A stretch of DNA of 64,000 bases, taken from the NCBI GenBank assembly GCA_029204225.1, contig CM055106.1:16754980-16818979 (forward strand), in the 5' to 3' direction. The notes below the pieces were generated by a model. It made no database searches. It had not been told where the DNA came from and saw nothing but the letters and a program-made list of their open reading frames with translations. The stretch comes from Diphasiastrum complanatum (taxonomy: Eukaryota > Streptophyta > Lycopodiopsida > Lycopodiales > Lycopodiaceae). The translations under genes and the position numbers were made by a program. Each line of letters begins with the position of its first letter. The stretch's first letter is position 1. Below are positions 37,864-49,544 of this stretch, in pieces.

Positions 37864-39785
37864 GTAAACTCCGTGTAATTTTGCAGACTATGTGAAAACA
37901 CTTTCTGCAAACTGTGTAAACACACGGGAAAATCCACAGAACTGGATAAATAATGGATGAAAATTAAAACCGATTAGACGACCAGCTACTATGAAAATAT
38001 CAAGACAATTGGAGCAAGGATCATCATCTTCAATCAGGTTCTCGTTGGACATGATGCCATCTGGGGCGGTGGGATCAGTCCGATCTGACGATGGTATAAA
38101 AACTGTTTGAACAAATGCTCATCAGGCAACGGTTGGTTACCCTTGGCAACCTTTGATGGCGAAGCAGGTGGGGTTTGAGAAGCAACAGTGGAAATGGGGT
38201 TGAGGACGGTTTGTCCAAACGAGAGGATGGGAGGAACAAAGGAAAACTGAAGGGTGGTGTGGAGTATGGAGGAAGGCGAGGATGGAGCAGAAAGGGTCCG
38301 ACGTGGGGGTGAAAATTTGATGACTTGCATCCACGCTAGAGTGTCGGGAGACAACTGAGAACCATAGGGATTAAACGTGAGGGGAGCAACGGTGGTGTAA
38401 GGAGTAATGGAGGATGCAATGGTGATGGACGGAGTAGTGGATTATGAAACAGAAATGGAAGTGGTATCAATAGAGAAAACAAGAATGAAAACAGAAACAA
38501 TTGTGGATGGAACAGAAAGAGGGGTAGTAACAACAGAGACTGAAGTGGACGGTTGCACGGAAGAAGAAGTGGCGGTGGTTGATGGAGTTGTTAGTGCGAT
38601 GGTGGCAATGCGTCTTCGGGTAGTAGGTAGAGATGAAGATGTAGAGGCAGCGCCACGCATTCATTTGTTGGCTGTTGTGTCAGTAATTGCAGGTTGGGAG
38701 GAGGTGGATGCTTGAGATGGCAGATAGAGGTTAGTGTGCGACATGATGGAAGACAAAAGGGATGACCGATGGAAGCCGCGCACTTTTGCCTCAAGAAGAG
38801 TGCAGGCAAAGTTACACAATAGGGGGCCTGCTGCGACACGGTCACGGTTCTTGGGTTTGATAGAGGTGGTTAGTTCACGAAAAAGCTATGCCAGTCGTAT
38901 GGCACAATCGAGGGGCCAGAAAATTTCAGAAAGGATTCCACTATCTGACTCAGCAACTTGGACTGGATTTTGTCCTTGCAAAATGTTGAAATAACTAGAA
39001 AGTAATTCAACAGATGAGCGGCCGTCTGAATGACGAGTTCCGTGATAGCATCTATCAAGTAACTATTGTTAGTCTAGATTGGGATTTTTGGGACAGTTTG
39101 GGTGATGAAAGGTTTGATCAGAGTTTTGACGTGGCGATGGGAGATGGGCTGACGATCACCGGACATAATGCCAATGATGACCATCGAGTTTGCGTTAATT
39201 CTGACCTTGTACATGGTACCTTGGTACAGGAAGTGGAAGTGTGTCTTTGGTGCGTCCCAGGTTGCGTAAGTGTTTGAAATTCAGCTTCTGGGAACCCTCG
39301 CACACACTAAAAAATGATGATTCCTCCATCAAGAACTCTTGCAAAGATTTTTATCGATGCATTTGGGTCGGATCTAGTGATTATCCAAGTTTCAAGAGCT
39401 ATCTCTTAGGGGATCTCCAAAAATCATGATAAAAGTACTCTTTTAGAGTGTTTTTTGACGAGATTTTGAGATTTTCTGATTTTTAACTTTTACAATTTGG
39501 CAATCAGCTTCATCCATGTTTCATTTGACAGTTGGTAGTTCTCTGGAAGTTCTGATGGATAATTGGTAGCAGATCTACCAGTTCTGGTTGAATTTTGTCC
39601 TTAATTTGACATAGTTACTGAGATCGAAGTCTCTGATCTACAAATTTAGGGGACTTATTGGCATATTCTGATGATTTGCTTTCTCCTTGATCCCATCTGG
39701 ATCTGGATCCCTCTTGGATTCTAATAGATTTCCCCGATCTTGCCAAGATTTGGCCGAATCTTGATTAATCTAGCTTGATTTGGCT
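37864..39785. other. unassigned region with Ser/Pro/Thr-rich minus-strand frames
   Basis: Minus-strand frames at 38034-38354, 38442-38660 and 38591-38845 are rich in Ser, Thr and Pro. Another at 38870-39058 reads ITELVIQTAAHLLNYFLVIS. None has a recognised domain, and stops separate them. The region lies where the 3' non-coding part and LTR of gypsy element G should be, but no LTR matching 44057-44887 was found. It could be a decayed extra ORF of that element or unrelated DNA. Confidence 0.35.
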
Positions 39786-40059
39786 CGATCTTCCTAGATC
39801 TAGTGGTGATGGTTTAGCAGAATAGCTTTTCTTAATGTGCCACCACCAATTTGGATCTATCTTACTATGGTGGCCAGTACCCCATGATTAAGCATTTCCT
39901 TGATCTGATAAGGACCTTCGCCTGTGAATTTTAATTTTCCCTTGATCGCCTTGATTTTATACATCAGGACCAGATCTCCAGAGCGAAGATCCTTCTTTTG
40001 TAACCTGCGATCATGCCATGCTTTGCATCATTCTTTTTCAGCCGCCAGTGCATGCACAA

Positions 40060-40974
40060 CTAGTAGGCATGTTTCATAGAGTTTATGCAGAGCAAAGCTT
40101 CATGGCGTAGTTGTAGAGATTTGGACTCATTAAGACGTTGCATGGTAGCAATCCTTAATGAAGAAACTAGAAACTCTTCTGGCATTACAACATCCTGACC
40201 ATATACCAATTGGAAGGGTGTTTGATCGGTGTTTCCTTTATATGCTATCCTGAATTCCCATAAAACAACATGCAACTTATGTTCCCAATCTGATCTGCTA
40301 GCTTCAACTATTTTCGTGAGCACGCTACACAAAATCTTATTAGATGATTCTGCTTGCCCATTACCACGAGGATAATAAGGCGTACTAGTTCTGTGGATGA
40401 CGAAGAATTCCTCCAACAGCACCTTGATGGTCTCATTGATGAAATGACTTCCGCGATCGCTGACTAGCTCCACCGGACATCCAAAGTGCACAATGATATT
40501 TTCATAATGGAACTTGCCAGTGGTCCTAGCATCAGCTACTCTTACTGCCTTGGCTTCGACCCACTTGGTGAGATAGTCTGTGGCTACGATTATGTATCGA
40601 GCCTGCGAACTCCTTGCTACAAGGTAAATTGGACCGATGTAATCCAATCTTCACTTTTTGAATGGTGCTTGGACTAAGACCGGGTGCAGTAAGTCATAAA
40701 TCAATCTTGTTGGTCTTCTTGTCCTTTGGCACACATCGCACTTTCTCAGGTATTCCTCCGTATCCTTATGAATTGTTGGCCACCAACATCCTGATTGTAG
40801 GATCTTGCGAACTGTAATGTCGGATGCAAAATGGCCTCCACCCATGCCTTTATGTGAAAGCAAAATGATTTGGGTGGCCTCATGAGGGAGAATACACTGC
40901 CGAAGGATTTCGTCTGGTCCTCTTCGATACAACTGGTCGGCAATCAACTGATATGGTCTAGCTCTCAAGATCAA
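40060..40974 (-). pseudogene. gypsy integrase of element G
   Basis: The zinc finger reads LLSHKGMGGGHF...YLRKCDVCQR (H-H-C-C), in the frame 40974-40651, which ends at a stop. The catalytic core frame (40647-40060) has YIIVATDYLTKWVEAKAV, FGCPVELVSDRGSHF, TPYYPRGNGQAESSNKIL and TPFQLVYGQDVVMP. The catalytic acidic residues of the D-D-E triad can be seen. Integrase would insert the cDNA into the genome. The stop between the two parts makes this copy defective. Confidence 0.9.
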
Positions 40975-40999
40975 TTTTCACTTATCTGCCTTTGGTAGT

Positions 41000-42370
41000 G
41001 ACTTGTCTGGTTGGTCCCGCATTAGATATTCAACAATGTCGACAACCCATTCTGGTACTATGTCTACGTAAAACAAGGCAACATCGGCCAGCTCATCGTC
41101 GGGTGGGTTGCGATCTCCTTTCCCTTGATTCGTGACACATGATCTGCCATGTAGTGTTGTTTTCCCTTGCGAACTACTATCCGAAAATCCAATTCCAACA
41201 ACAGAAGTAGACATCCGGTGCAAGTTTTGTTAACGAGATAGAGCAAGGGTTGATGGTCCGTATAAAAAGCGAAATGTGTGGCCATCATGTAGTGTCAAAA
41301 TTTCTTAACCACATAGATCATTGCTAGTGCTTCCCGCTCCGTGGTTGAATAATTCATTTCTGTATCACTGAGCGGTCGGCTTGCAAATTGGATTGGAAAA
41401 TCCTTTTTGTGTTCACCTGGCTGGGTTAAGACTGCTCCAACTGCATACTTCGATGCATCCGTATGCACGTGAAACTCAATGGACTAATTGAGTGGGCATA
41501 AGATTGGTTTTGAATCCAATGCATCCTTAAGCTTTCGGAAAGCCTTTAGGGCTTCCTCGTTCCAATGTGGATCCGTGTGACCTTGTAAATTGGTCGAGCT
41601 AACTCCGCAAAATCAAGAATGAAGATCCTATAATAGTTAGCATGACCCATGAAGATGTATACTTCGCGGATCGTCCCTAGTGGTGGTAGATCAACAACGA
41701 TCCTGATCTTTTATAGCTCTATGACAATCTCGTGTCTTGACACTATATGGCCAAGAATCAAGCCATGTGTCACCCAAAATTGACATTTTTTTGGATTCAA
41801 GTAGATTTGGAAGTCGCGGCATTTTTGTAGCACTTTCTCCAAATTGGATAAGTGTTCTAAGTCTGGTCCATGCACGCACAGATCGTCCAAGAATATTTTC
41901 AAAATTTTTTACAAATAATCTTTGAATGCTGCCTGCATGACTCACTGGAAAGTGCTTGGGAAATTGCAAAGTCCGAATGGCATCACCTTATAGACATAGG
42001 TTCCCCATTCTATGGAAAATGCTGTTTTTTGTTGGTCTTGGGGGGTTATCTTCACCTGGTTGTAGCCGCTGAAGCCATCTAGAAAACTGTAGGCTTCGAC
42101 GCCAGCTACTCTGTCGAGGACACTTTCCATAATTGGTAAAGGAAAATGATCATTTTTGGTGACTACATTGAGTGGCTTTAGATTCAGACAAATCCGCATT
42201 TTGTCGTTCTTCTTGGATACTATAACTATTGGCAATACCCATTCCGTGTGCTCGATTTCATAGATGAAAGCTGCATCCATCAGCTTCTGCAACTCTTGCT
42301 TGATCAGCTCTGTATAATTCGGGTTGCAGCGGTAGTAACGGCTTACCTTGGGGACTGCTCCGTCCACCAA
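41000..42370 (-). pseudogene. gypsy reverse transcriptase / RNase H of element G
   Basis: The RT frame 42370-41942 has ELQKLMDAAFIYEIEHTEWV, ICLNLKPLNVVTKNDHFPLP, YSFLDGFSGYNQVKITPQDQ, KTAFSIEWGTYVYKVMPFGL. After a frame change the catalytic box reads KIFLDDLCVHG (FLDD), followed by NPKKCQFWVT and LILGHIVSRH. RNase H remnants include FYTDHQPLLYLVNK (41288 leftward) and ADHVSRI. Several stops lie between 41690 and 41300. It is not functional as a single polyprotein. Confidence 0.88.
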
Positions 42371-42424
42371 GGGTATGGTGTGTTGGACTACTGTTGGTGG
42401 AATGCCCTTAAGATCACTATAACT

Positions 42425-42952
42425 CTAGAAAAAATAGTCTTTATACTCCACCAACAATGATCGTAGTCTCTTGAACTGTGTGGGCATTAATTGCTCTCCC
42501 ACATGCACTTTTTTTTCTTCTTCATCTGGCTCGGCAAGATTCATCGGCTGTGTTCGTGCAAGTCCCTCGAAGACTTGTTCCGCTGGTGCCTGACTTTGAT
42601 CTGGTTCTCGTTGGGCTTGCGACATCATTATTACCACGTCGTCCAAGGTATAATTTTTGAAAGTTTCAGGCATCTCGTGAACTGGAGCTCATCGAGATTC
42701 CTCCTTCAGCATATTGATCTTAGGTCGACTAGTCATTTCTTGATTTTTTGTCATCTGTGTAGAAGATGATGCTGTATCTGAGTCCATTTTGATTGACTTC
42801 AAGGAATCCAACACCTTATTTTTTTTCTTTTTCATCATTTTGGTGGATTCTTCCTTGTTGTCTTTCATCGGAACTGTCGTGATATTCGCCTTGTGGTTGC
42901 GAATATCAACATCTATCGTAGCTATTGTCTCTTCGGGTAGATTTGGGTCCAT
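42425..42952 (-). pseudogene. linker region upstream of element G reverse transcriptase
   Basis: Two minus-strand frames (42952-42689, 42673-42425) are rich in Glu, Lys, Gln and Asp. They include LNLAEPDEEEKKVHVG-type sequence and LRSLLVEYKDYFF, the usual lead-in to gypsy RT. No protease D-S/T-G motif and no gag zinc knuckle was found, so the 5' coding half is missing or decayed. Confidence 0.6.
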
Positions 42953-42959
42953 GTGGTGA

Positions 42960-44040
42960 TCTAATTATTGATATGGTTCACAAAGATTACTTGTGTGAGG
43001 GTTGGCTTGTGCAGAGTTTCTTTCATCGTTTTTCAGTCAAAAAACTTGATTTTTTCAAAAATACTAGGAAGTAACTCTCGCAGGGCTTAGAAGAGCTATA
43101 TTTGGTATGGATCCAACTTTGAAAATCTTTGCCAAGGTTAACTCTCGCAGGAAGTGGAAATTTCACTGTCTGTGAGGGTTCAAGAACACTTTTTTGCTCT
43201 GATCTTCACCAATACTTTGTACTAACTCTCACAAACTTCATCACTTATGTAAAATGACAATTGAAACTAACGGAATGGTCTACAAGAGTTACTTCTACGA
43301 GGATTTGATGGATCTTCTGATTTTAGTGATTTTTAGACAATCAAATTTAATTTTCTACTCACTAGAATCAAACTAACCCTCGTAGGCTCTTCTGTGTCCT
43401 TGTCTCACTGAGATGGAACTTCAAAATTCTCTACGTAGTTTCTTGGCCACTGGAACTGAAAATTTTTGTGTCTGTTGGATTTTTCCATCTTTTTCTCACT
43501 AAAAACCTTCGCAAGAGCACTTAGACTGGGAACTAACTCTCACAAGCTTCTTTGAGCCCTGGTCTTATGATGATCTAAATTTTTTTGATTTTTTGCAAGG
43601 GTTTTTTGAATTTTTTATGGCTTTTCTTTGATTTTTGAAGATTTGGTTGGAACTAACTCTCGTAGTCTTTATGCAGATTTGGGATAGTACCTTGGAGTTG
43701 ATGTCAGTCATGTGAGGGTTGATTCCCACTGGTTTTGAAGAAAACAAAATCTGATGAGAATTTTGTCTCTTTTCCCTCCAAAATGCAGATTTGAGTGTTT
43801 TTTTTTTTTTTTTTTTTTTTTGGGGGGGGGGGGGGTTTCAAGGTTTTGGCTGGATGTCAAGCCCTTAGAGGCTGTTTAGGGCCTCCTCTACCCTCTCACA
43901 CCTCCTCCACTAGTTGTGAACAGTCCAAGCACAAGAAAATGTAGAAAACAAGCTAACTCTACCCAAAATCCACCTAAAAACACTCTAAAAAAGCAAAAAC
44001 AACTAAAAAAACAACTAAACTAGTTAGTGAAAACTTATTC
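42960..44040 (-). other. non-coding leader of element G with repeated motif
   Basis: No gag was recognised. The plus-strand word TAACTCTCRYARG or a close variant recurs near 43072, 43139, 43223, 43374, 43534 and 43654. Similar GTGAGGGTT words are interspersed. A T/G homopolymer junction lies at 43797-43835. Confidence 0.55.
43797..43835. repeat. poly(T)-poly(G) homopolymer junction
   Basis: About 23 T followed directly by 14 G. Length may be unreliable in any assembly. Confidence 0.9.
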
Positions 44041-44055
44041 CCAGCATCGGTGCCA
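44041..44055 (-). promoter_or_regulatory. primer-binding site of element G (tRNA-Asp-like)
   Basis: The minus strand reads TGGCACCGATGCTGG one base inside the LTR. It resembles TGGCGCCGTTGCCGG, the tRNA-Asp-complementary site typical of Athila-type elements, with a few mismatches. It differs from the tRNA-iMet sites of elements A, B and D. Confidence 0.65.
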
Positions 44056-44056
44056 C

Positions 44057-44887
44057 TGTAGGGAGTAGATTTAGTCGATGAGCAGCCCTTCCGCCTGTCA
44101 AAGAGGGTTAGTTCACTAGACAGGTGCCTAACTATGCTAAGATGCCACTTTTAGTTGTTTTCTACCCTTTACACTAACACTACCAACTTTAACAGTATAC
44201 TCCCCTACACTTACATACATCATAATGCTAAGATGAAAAAGAGAGGGAGAGAGAGAGAGTTAGATGGATAGAAGAAGTAGAGAAAGAGGTAGAGAAAGAG
44301 ATTGAGAGTAGAGGTTTGCCCATTAGCTTATTATGCTCACTAATGGAGAAACATTCACAATGGAAACCAAAAAGCATGTAAACTAGAAAGCAAAATAGCA
44401 AACACACACAAATGGCATTAGCAAGTAGTGAATAGCAAATGAGAATGCTTTTCTCCAAAATGGTAGAGTTTTGTCCTTCTCATTAAGCATGGAAATATGG
44501 TACAAGAGGTGCCTTTTTATCAATGGGAAGGCCCTTGCCCCAAAATCCTATTGGCTACTTCTAAAAATATAAGCTTTATTCTACACCATTCACCTTGGGT
44601 CCAATCTAATCCAAGGGTCTTAAAAAAGTACATTAGAAATTACATGATACATGTGAGTTTCAAACTGGACCCAACTTTGAAAGTTTTAGACTAAGTTTAT
44701 TAACTTGACCTTGTGGCCTCAAGTTTTATTTTATTAACAATAAGGCCCAAGTCTTTTCATTCTATCTACAACTTGACTAGCATGCTCATTGGGCCATGGG
44801 CTTATACACGTAGGATGCCACGCCCCTCACAACTATTTCTACTTTCTGATTTTATTTATTTACAATATGTTCGGAATACCCCCAACA
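44057..44887 (-). repeat. 5' LTR of element G (831 bp)
   Basis: On the minus strand it begins TGTTGGGGGTATTCCGAAC at 44887 and ends CTCCCTACA at 44057, next to the primer site. Only one copy exists in the window, so length rests on TG...CA ends and on the junction with the A2 LTR at 44888. Confidence 0.7.
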
Positions 44888-44971
44888 ATTCTCTCTCTCT
44901 TATCTCATTCATGCTTGTACATGGTTCTCTTTGGGTTGTACTATCCGTTGATGCACTATATTGGTGATATC
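44888..44971 (+). repeat. A2 copia LTR, left part
   Basis: Matches the inner part of the element A LTR (reverse complement of about 11240-11312), including GCACTATATTGGTGATATC. It is cut at its left by the G LTR and at its right by the insertion of element B. It continues at 49545. Confidence 0.85.
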
Positions 44972-45672
44972 TGTGAAGAATTGCCAAAAATTGGCAAATC
45001 TAGCTTGATCAAACACCATGTAGAATAGTGTAAATTGTGTACACAAGTGGGTCCCACACATGTGAGGCCATGATTCCACGTGGGAAACCCATCCTAATGT
45101 AGGTTAGGTCAAGTCAAGAGAGTTGGTCATGTCTATTTGGTGGTCATCCCTACTTTATAGGACCTACACCTAAGTTTAAGGTGAAAATTTGACCAACTAG
45201 CTACCTACCAAGCATAACTCTAGGAAATAGACTAGGGTGTCATTTTAGGTCAAGTAGAGTGAGTTAACTTCCTTATTACATGCTGGAAATCCACCTAACT
45301 TCAAGAAGGAAGTCGAATTTGCTATGTATGCCCTCTCTCCATAGTGAGAAGATAGAAAATTTTTGGAGCTCATTGGCAATCTCAAGCTAGTTCACTATGT
45401 ACATTGAGTTTTTGTGATCCAAATGAAACCAAATCAATTTCTACTTGTTTCTCAGGTTGAAGGCCGTACTACAGCCTGTATTACACACGTGTGGGCTCGG
45501 ATTTCAATGTTTATCAATGCTTTTGATTGTTAATGCTTGTTGTTTGTCAAATTGCCAATCTAGATCAACTTTTTTGTGTCTAGTTTTTTGATAGATTGTT
45601 AAGCAAGCATCCAATCACTCTTGTGGATCTTTTGTAGATCCATTTATGGTCCTAAAGTACAGTACTTTCACA
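44972..45672 (+). repeat. 5' LTR of element B
   Basis: 701 bp, from TGTGAAGAATTGCC to ACTTTCACA. Contains CACACGTGTG at 45484-45493. Differs from the 3' LTR at about nine positions by eye. Confidence 0.95.
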
Positions 45673-45683
45673 TGGTATCAGAG
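45673..45683 (+). promoter_or_regulatory. primer-binding site of element B
   Basis: TGGTATCAGAG directly abuts the LTR end, matching the 3' end complement of initiator tRNA-Met. Confidence 0.93.
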
Positions 45684-46477
45684 TCAAGTACAAAAGCATA
45701 AGCCATTGATCTAATGCAAATCCATTTTTAGCAAGTTTTGGTGCTAAAAGCTAGTATTGAGAGGGCAAGCTAGAATCTTGATTTTGGTGAGGAGATTTGA
45801 TCCCAAAATTGGTAGGGGTCCAAATCCGTACTGTCCACATGTGTGGGCACCTCTGAACCTGCATTTAATGCATGGTATTCATTTGATCCAAAAAATTTCA
45901 ATTTGTGAGCTATTGGTGTAATTTTTGGTGGAGATCCTAGGATAATCTACCAAGATCATTTGCCATTGATTAGATTTGAATTTGTTTCATGGAATCTAAT
46001 TAATCTAGACTGAGTTCAAGTCCTATTAAGGTTAAAAACAGGTCTTGAAAGTACACCAAGAAGGAAGAAAGAGATTAAGTCATTTTTTTGTCCAAAAATA
46101 GCCAAATTTGGCAAGATTTGATTGTAAGTAGATTTCACATCATCTTATCTTCATTCCAACTTTGTGAGGGAGTGCTAGAACTGAGATTATAAGTCCATTT
46201 GTTGGATTAGAAATCTAATTTGAGTGAAAAACTACAAGAGAGAGACCTTAGTGAGTTTCTAGAGACAATCAAATCCATTTCTTGACAAGAATTGTTTGAA
46301 AGTAGTCTTCACTTCATCTTATCTTCATTCCAGCTTTGTGAGGGAGTGATAGAACTGTGATTATAAGTCCATTTGTTGGATTAGAAATCAAATTTGAGTG
46401 AAACACTGCAAGTGTGAGACCTTTGTGAGTTTCAAGTCAATCAAATCTATCTCTTGTTTGTAGAAGTCACTAGTAAG

Positions 46478-48081
46478 ATGGGATCTCCTGGAGCATACCT
46501 TCTAGAAGCTAGTGAGAGGTTGAAATATACAAATTATGCTATTTGGAAGGTTAGAATGGAGTCACTCTTAGTGCTCCAAGACCTTTATGAGTTCTTGATT
46601 GAAGATGAAGATGAACGTCTAGGTGCACAGGAGTTAGCTAGATACAAGAAGAGATCTAGGCTTGCACTTCATTGTGTGAAGATGAATGTGAGCAATGATT
46701 TGTTGAGAGAAGTATCAGCTTGTACTAATGCTTAAGAGGCTTGGGAGTCTTTAAAATCAATCTATGAGTCTAGCAACACTTCTAGAGTTATTATGCTTAG
46801 AAATCACATTTTGCAAAGCATGAGGAGAAGTGAGGAGAGTGCACAGGATTATGTACTCAGAATCAAGTCTCTAAATAGGGAGTTGGCTTCCATTGGAGAG
46901 AAGATTCATGATGGAGAGCTTGTACAAATTGTCCTAATGGTCTAGGAGATGACTTTGCAAATTTGGTCCAAAGTTTTGCCATCCAAGACACTTTGCCAAC
47001 TATAGAAAAACTTCACAGTGTATTAGTGGCTGAAGAGTGTAGGATGCTCCATGCAAAATCTAGGATGAATTCCTTGTCTTTGCAGGATGGTGATGAGAAA
47101 GCCAATTTCTCATTCAAGGGCAAAAAGAAGACCAATGGAAAGAAGAAGCATCCAAAGGAGGCCAAAGAAGAGGATGATGCATCAAGCTCAAAGGACAAGT
47201 CAAAGCAAAAATGCTTCTTTTGTGGAAGGAAGGGGCATTATGCATCTGAATGCTACAAGAGGCTAAGAGCACAAGTGGAGGAGGACAAACAAGGAAACCT
47301 TGCAAAGGAGGAGGAGGAGGATGAAGTAGATGTATTATTGATGGCATCTACATCCTCACCAACAAGCAATGGCAATTCAAGAGACAATTGGTGGATCAAC
47401 AGTGGGGCTAGCTCCCACATGTCTTGTGAAAAGGACTTTTTCTCAACCTTACACTCTTTCAATGATGCTAAAAAGTTTGTCTTTACTGCAAATGATGAAG
47501 AGTGTAGGATAGATGGTGTTGGCACCATCTCTTTGTATCTAGAATCCTCAAAATGCATGGATCTAGAAAATGTCCTTTATGTACCGTCAATCACCAAGAA
47601 TATGCTTAGTGTTGGTCTACTATTAGAAAGTGGTTTGGATGTCCACTTTAAGCATGGTGTTTGCTTCATCTTGAAGAATGATGTTTGCATTGCAAAGGGA
47701 TTTAAACATGGAAGATTGTTTAAGTTGGAAGCTAGTGTTGCTTTTGAAAGAATGAGCTTGGCAAAGGAGGAGATCACTCAAGAGGAGATCTTGGCAAAGT
47801 GTGATCTTGCTTGCATTGAGGAGGAGCATCAAAAGGAGGAAGATCTTGAGGATCAGCCTCAAAGCATGAGAGTTCCAAGGGAGTCCTCAATGACAATGTC
47901 CGAGTCATCAAATTGCATGCAAATTGTCCATTCAAGTGTGCATCTTGCAAGGGCGGTGAGCATTGGAGAGTCTACTATCTTTGAATACTTTTTGGAAAGT
48001 ATTAGTAGACATGAGGTGACTTGTTTCTTACCTTTAAGATTTATGGTGTTTATTACTTTGTATGACAAGACAATGAAATGA
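46478..48081 (+). pseudogene. gag-protease of element B (broken)
   Basis: The ATG at 46478 gives MGSPGAYLLEASERLKYTNY, then IWKVRMESLL and KMNVSNDLLREVSA, a copia gag N-terminus. A TAA interrupts at 46733-46735 and a one-base loss shifts the frame near 46935. The main frame then runs 46963-48081. It covers a Lys/Glu-rich stretch, the zinc knuckle CFFCGRKGHYASEC, and the protease box WWINSGASSHM. The protease catalytic Asp is Asn (codon 47398-47400), so the protease should be inactive. After about residue 270 the sequence is no longer recognisable as integrase. Confidence 0.9.
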
Positions 48082-48840
48082 GATGCTTTGAAATCTACAT
48101 TTGTTGTTGATAAAGCAATTTCATTGGATAAGTATTTTTGTAATAGTTTGAATAGTGTCATAAAAGATGAAACATCATTTGTATTGAAAATCTTTGGGTC
48201 CACATGCTTTGAGCATGATCATTCCAATGTAAGGACCAAAGATTATCCTATTTCAATGATAGGAATAATGGTAGTGTTTTGCTCTTCAAGTAGAGATTGT
48301 AGAATCTACTTGTTTTCAACCAAAGAATTTGTCAATGGTGGAAATGTGATCTTTCAAGAGTGGAAGATTTGTAAACTTGAAGAAGCACCTTTGGATCAAC
48401 ACATTATTCAATTCATTGATGTTTTGGAGTCAAGTCAAGTGGAGGAGCAAGCTCAAGACCCGAGGACTCCAAGAAGAACCTTGAGTATCAAGATGGAGCC
48501 ATCTAGGCTCAATCATATGGATCAAGCAAGACAAGTTGTCTTTGGCAACATTATTTATGCACTTAATATTTTAATTGATGTATCTTCAAAAACACAAAAT
48601 GCCTTGGAATCCATGGCTTGGCATGATGTTTAGTTTTGAAGTGTGCTACATGTATATAGACACATTTATGGAACATCTTGTAAGGGATCCTCTAAGAGGT
48701 GGTGAAAGATCCTTCATGGACATCATTCTCTATTGGAGTCTCAAAAGTTCCTTCTTTGTAGCTGGATTTTTTAGACACTTCTAAAAGCTTTCATTGATCT
48801 ATCAAGAGAGTTGTAAATAGATCAAGCTAAATTTGAGGAG
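48082..48840 (+). pseudogene. residual pol fragments of element B
   Basis: The frame 48088-48633 carries CRIYLFSTKEFVNGGNVIFQ, which resembles the integrase C-terminus, and PRTPRRTLSIKMEPSRL, which resembles the integrase-RT linker. A second piece reads RGGERSFMDIILYWSLKSS. It corresponds to the RT-end segment GDERSFVDITLFRSLIGS of element C. So short pieces of pol survive with the catalytic parts deleted. Confidence 0.6.
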
Positions 48841-48843
48841 GAG

Positions 48844-49544
48844 TGTGAAGAGTTGCCAAAAATTGGCAAATCTAGCTTGATCAAACACCATGTAGAATAG
48901 TGTAAATTGTGTACACAAGTGGGTCCCACACATGTGAGGCCATGATTCCACGTGGGAAACCCATCCTAATGTAGGTTAGGTCAAATCAAGAGAATTGGTC
49001 ATGTCTATTTGGTGGTCATCCCTACTTTAAAGGACCTACACCTAAGTTTAAGGTGAAAATTTGACCAACTAGCTACCTACCAAGCATAACTCTAGGAAAT
49101 AGACTAGGGTGTCATTTTAGGTCAAGTAGAGTGAGTTAACTTCCTTATTACATGCTGGAAATCCACCTAACTTCAAGAAGGAAGTCGAATTTGCTATGTA
49201 TTCCCTCTCTTCATAGTGAGAAGATAGAAAATTTTTGGAGCTCATTGGCAATCTCAAGCTAGTTCACTATGTACATTGAGTTTTTGTGATCCAAATGAAA
49301 CCAAATCAATTTCTACTTGTTTCTCAGGTTGAAGGCCGTACTACAACCTGTAGTACACACGTGTGGGCTCGGATTTCAATGTTTATCAATGCTTTTGATT
49401 GTTAATGCTTGTTGTTTGTCAAATTGCCAATCTAGATCAACTTTTTTGTGTCTAGTTTTTTGATAGATTGTTAAGCAAGCATCCAATCACTCTTGTGGAT
49501 CTTTTGTAGATCCATTTATGGTCCTAAAGTACAGTACTTTCACA
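48844..49544 (+). repeat. 3' LTR of element B
   Basis: 701 bp, preceded by the polypurine run GAGGAGGAG. Contains CACACGTGTG at 49356-49365. Confidence 0.95.

Larger units (their letters stand above)
39790..44887 (-). mobile_element. Ty3/gypsy element G (non-chromoviral type), 3'-truncated
   Basis: Right to left: 5' LTR (44057-44887), a tRNA-Asp-like primer site (44041-44055), a non-coding leader with repeated motifs (42960-44040), and a charged region (42952-42425). RT (42370 to about 41690), RNase H (about 41300-41000), the integrase HHCC finger (40974-40651) and the integrase core (40647-40060) follow. Domain order RT-RNaseH-IN is that of Ty3/gypsy. No chromodomain was seen after integrase. 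The primer site and integrase style suggest the Athila/Tat side or a related non-chromoviral clade, an assignment made from memory. The 3' LTR was not found. Confidence 0.85.
44972..49544 (+). mobile_element. Ty1/copia element B, complete ends, internally deleted
   Basis: Two 701-bp LTRs (44972-45672 and 48844-49544, about 99% identical by eye) have TG...CA ends. They are flanked by a perfect 5-bp target duplication ATATC (44967-44971, 49545-49549). The iMet primer site is at 45673 and the polypurine run GAGGAGGAG sits just before the 3' LTR. The interior has gag and protease but no integrase core and no RT catalytic region. It is a non-autonomous element that must have moved with help from an autonomous relative. 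It is inserted inside the A2 LTR. Confidence 0.93.

Noticed and set aside
38407-38715. Plus-strand 102-codon open frame rich in Glu, Val and Thr
   Set aside because: It is the antisense of Ser/Thr-rich minus-strand frames; neither strand has a recognised domain, so the region is reported as unassigned.
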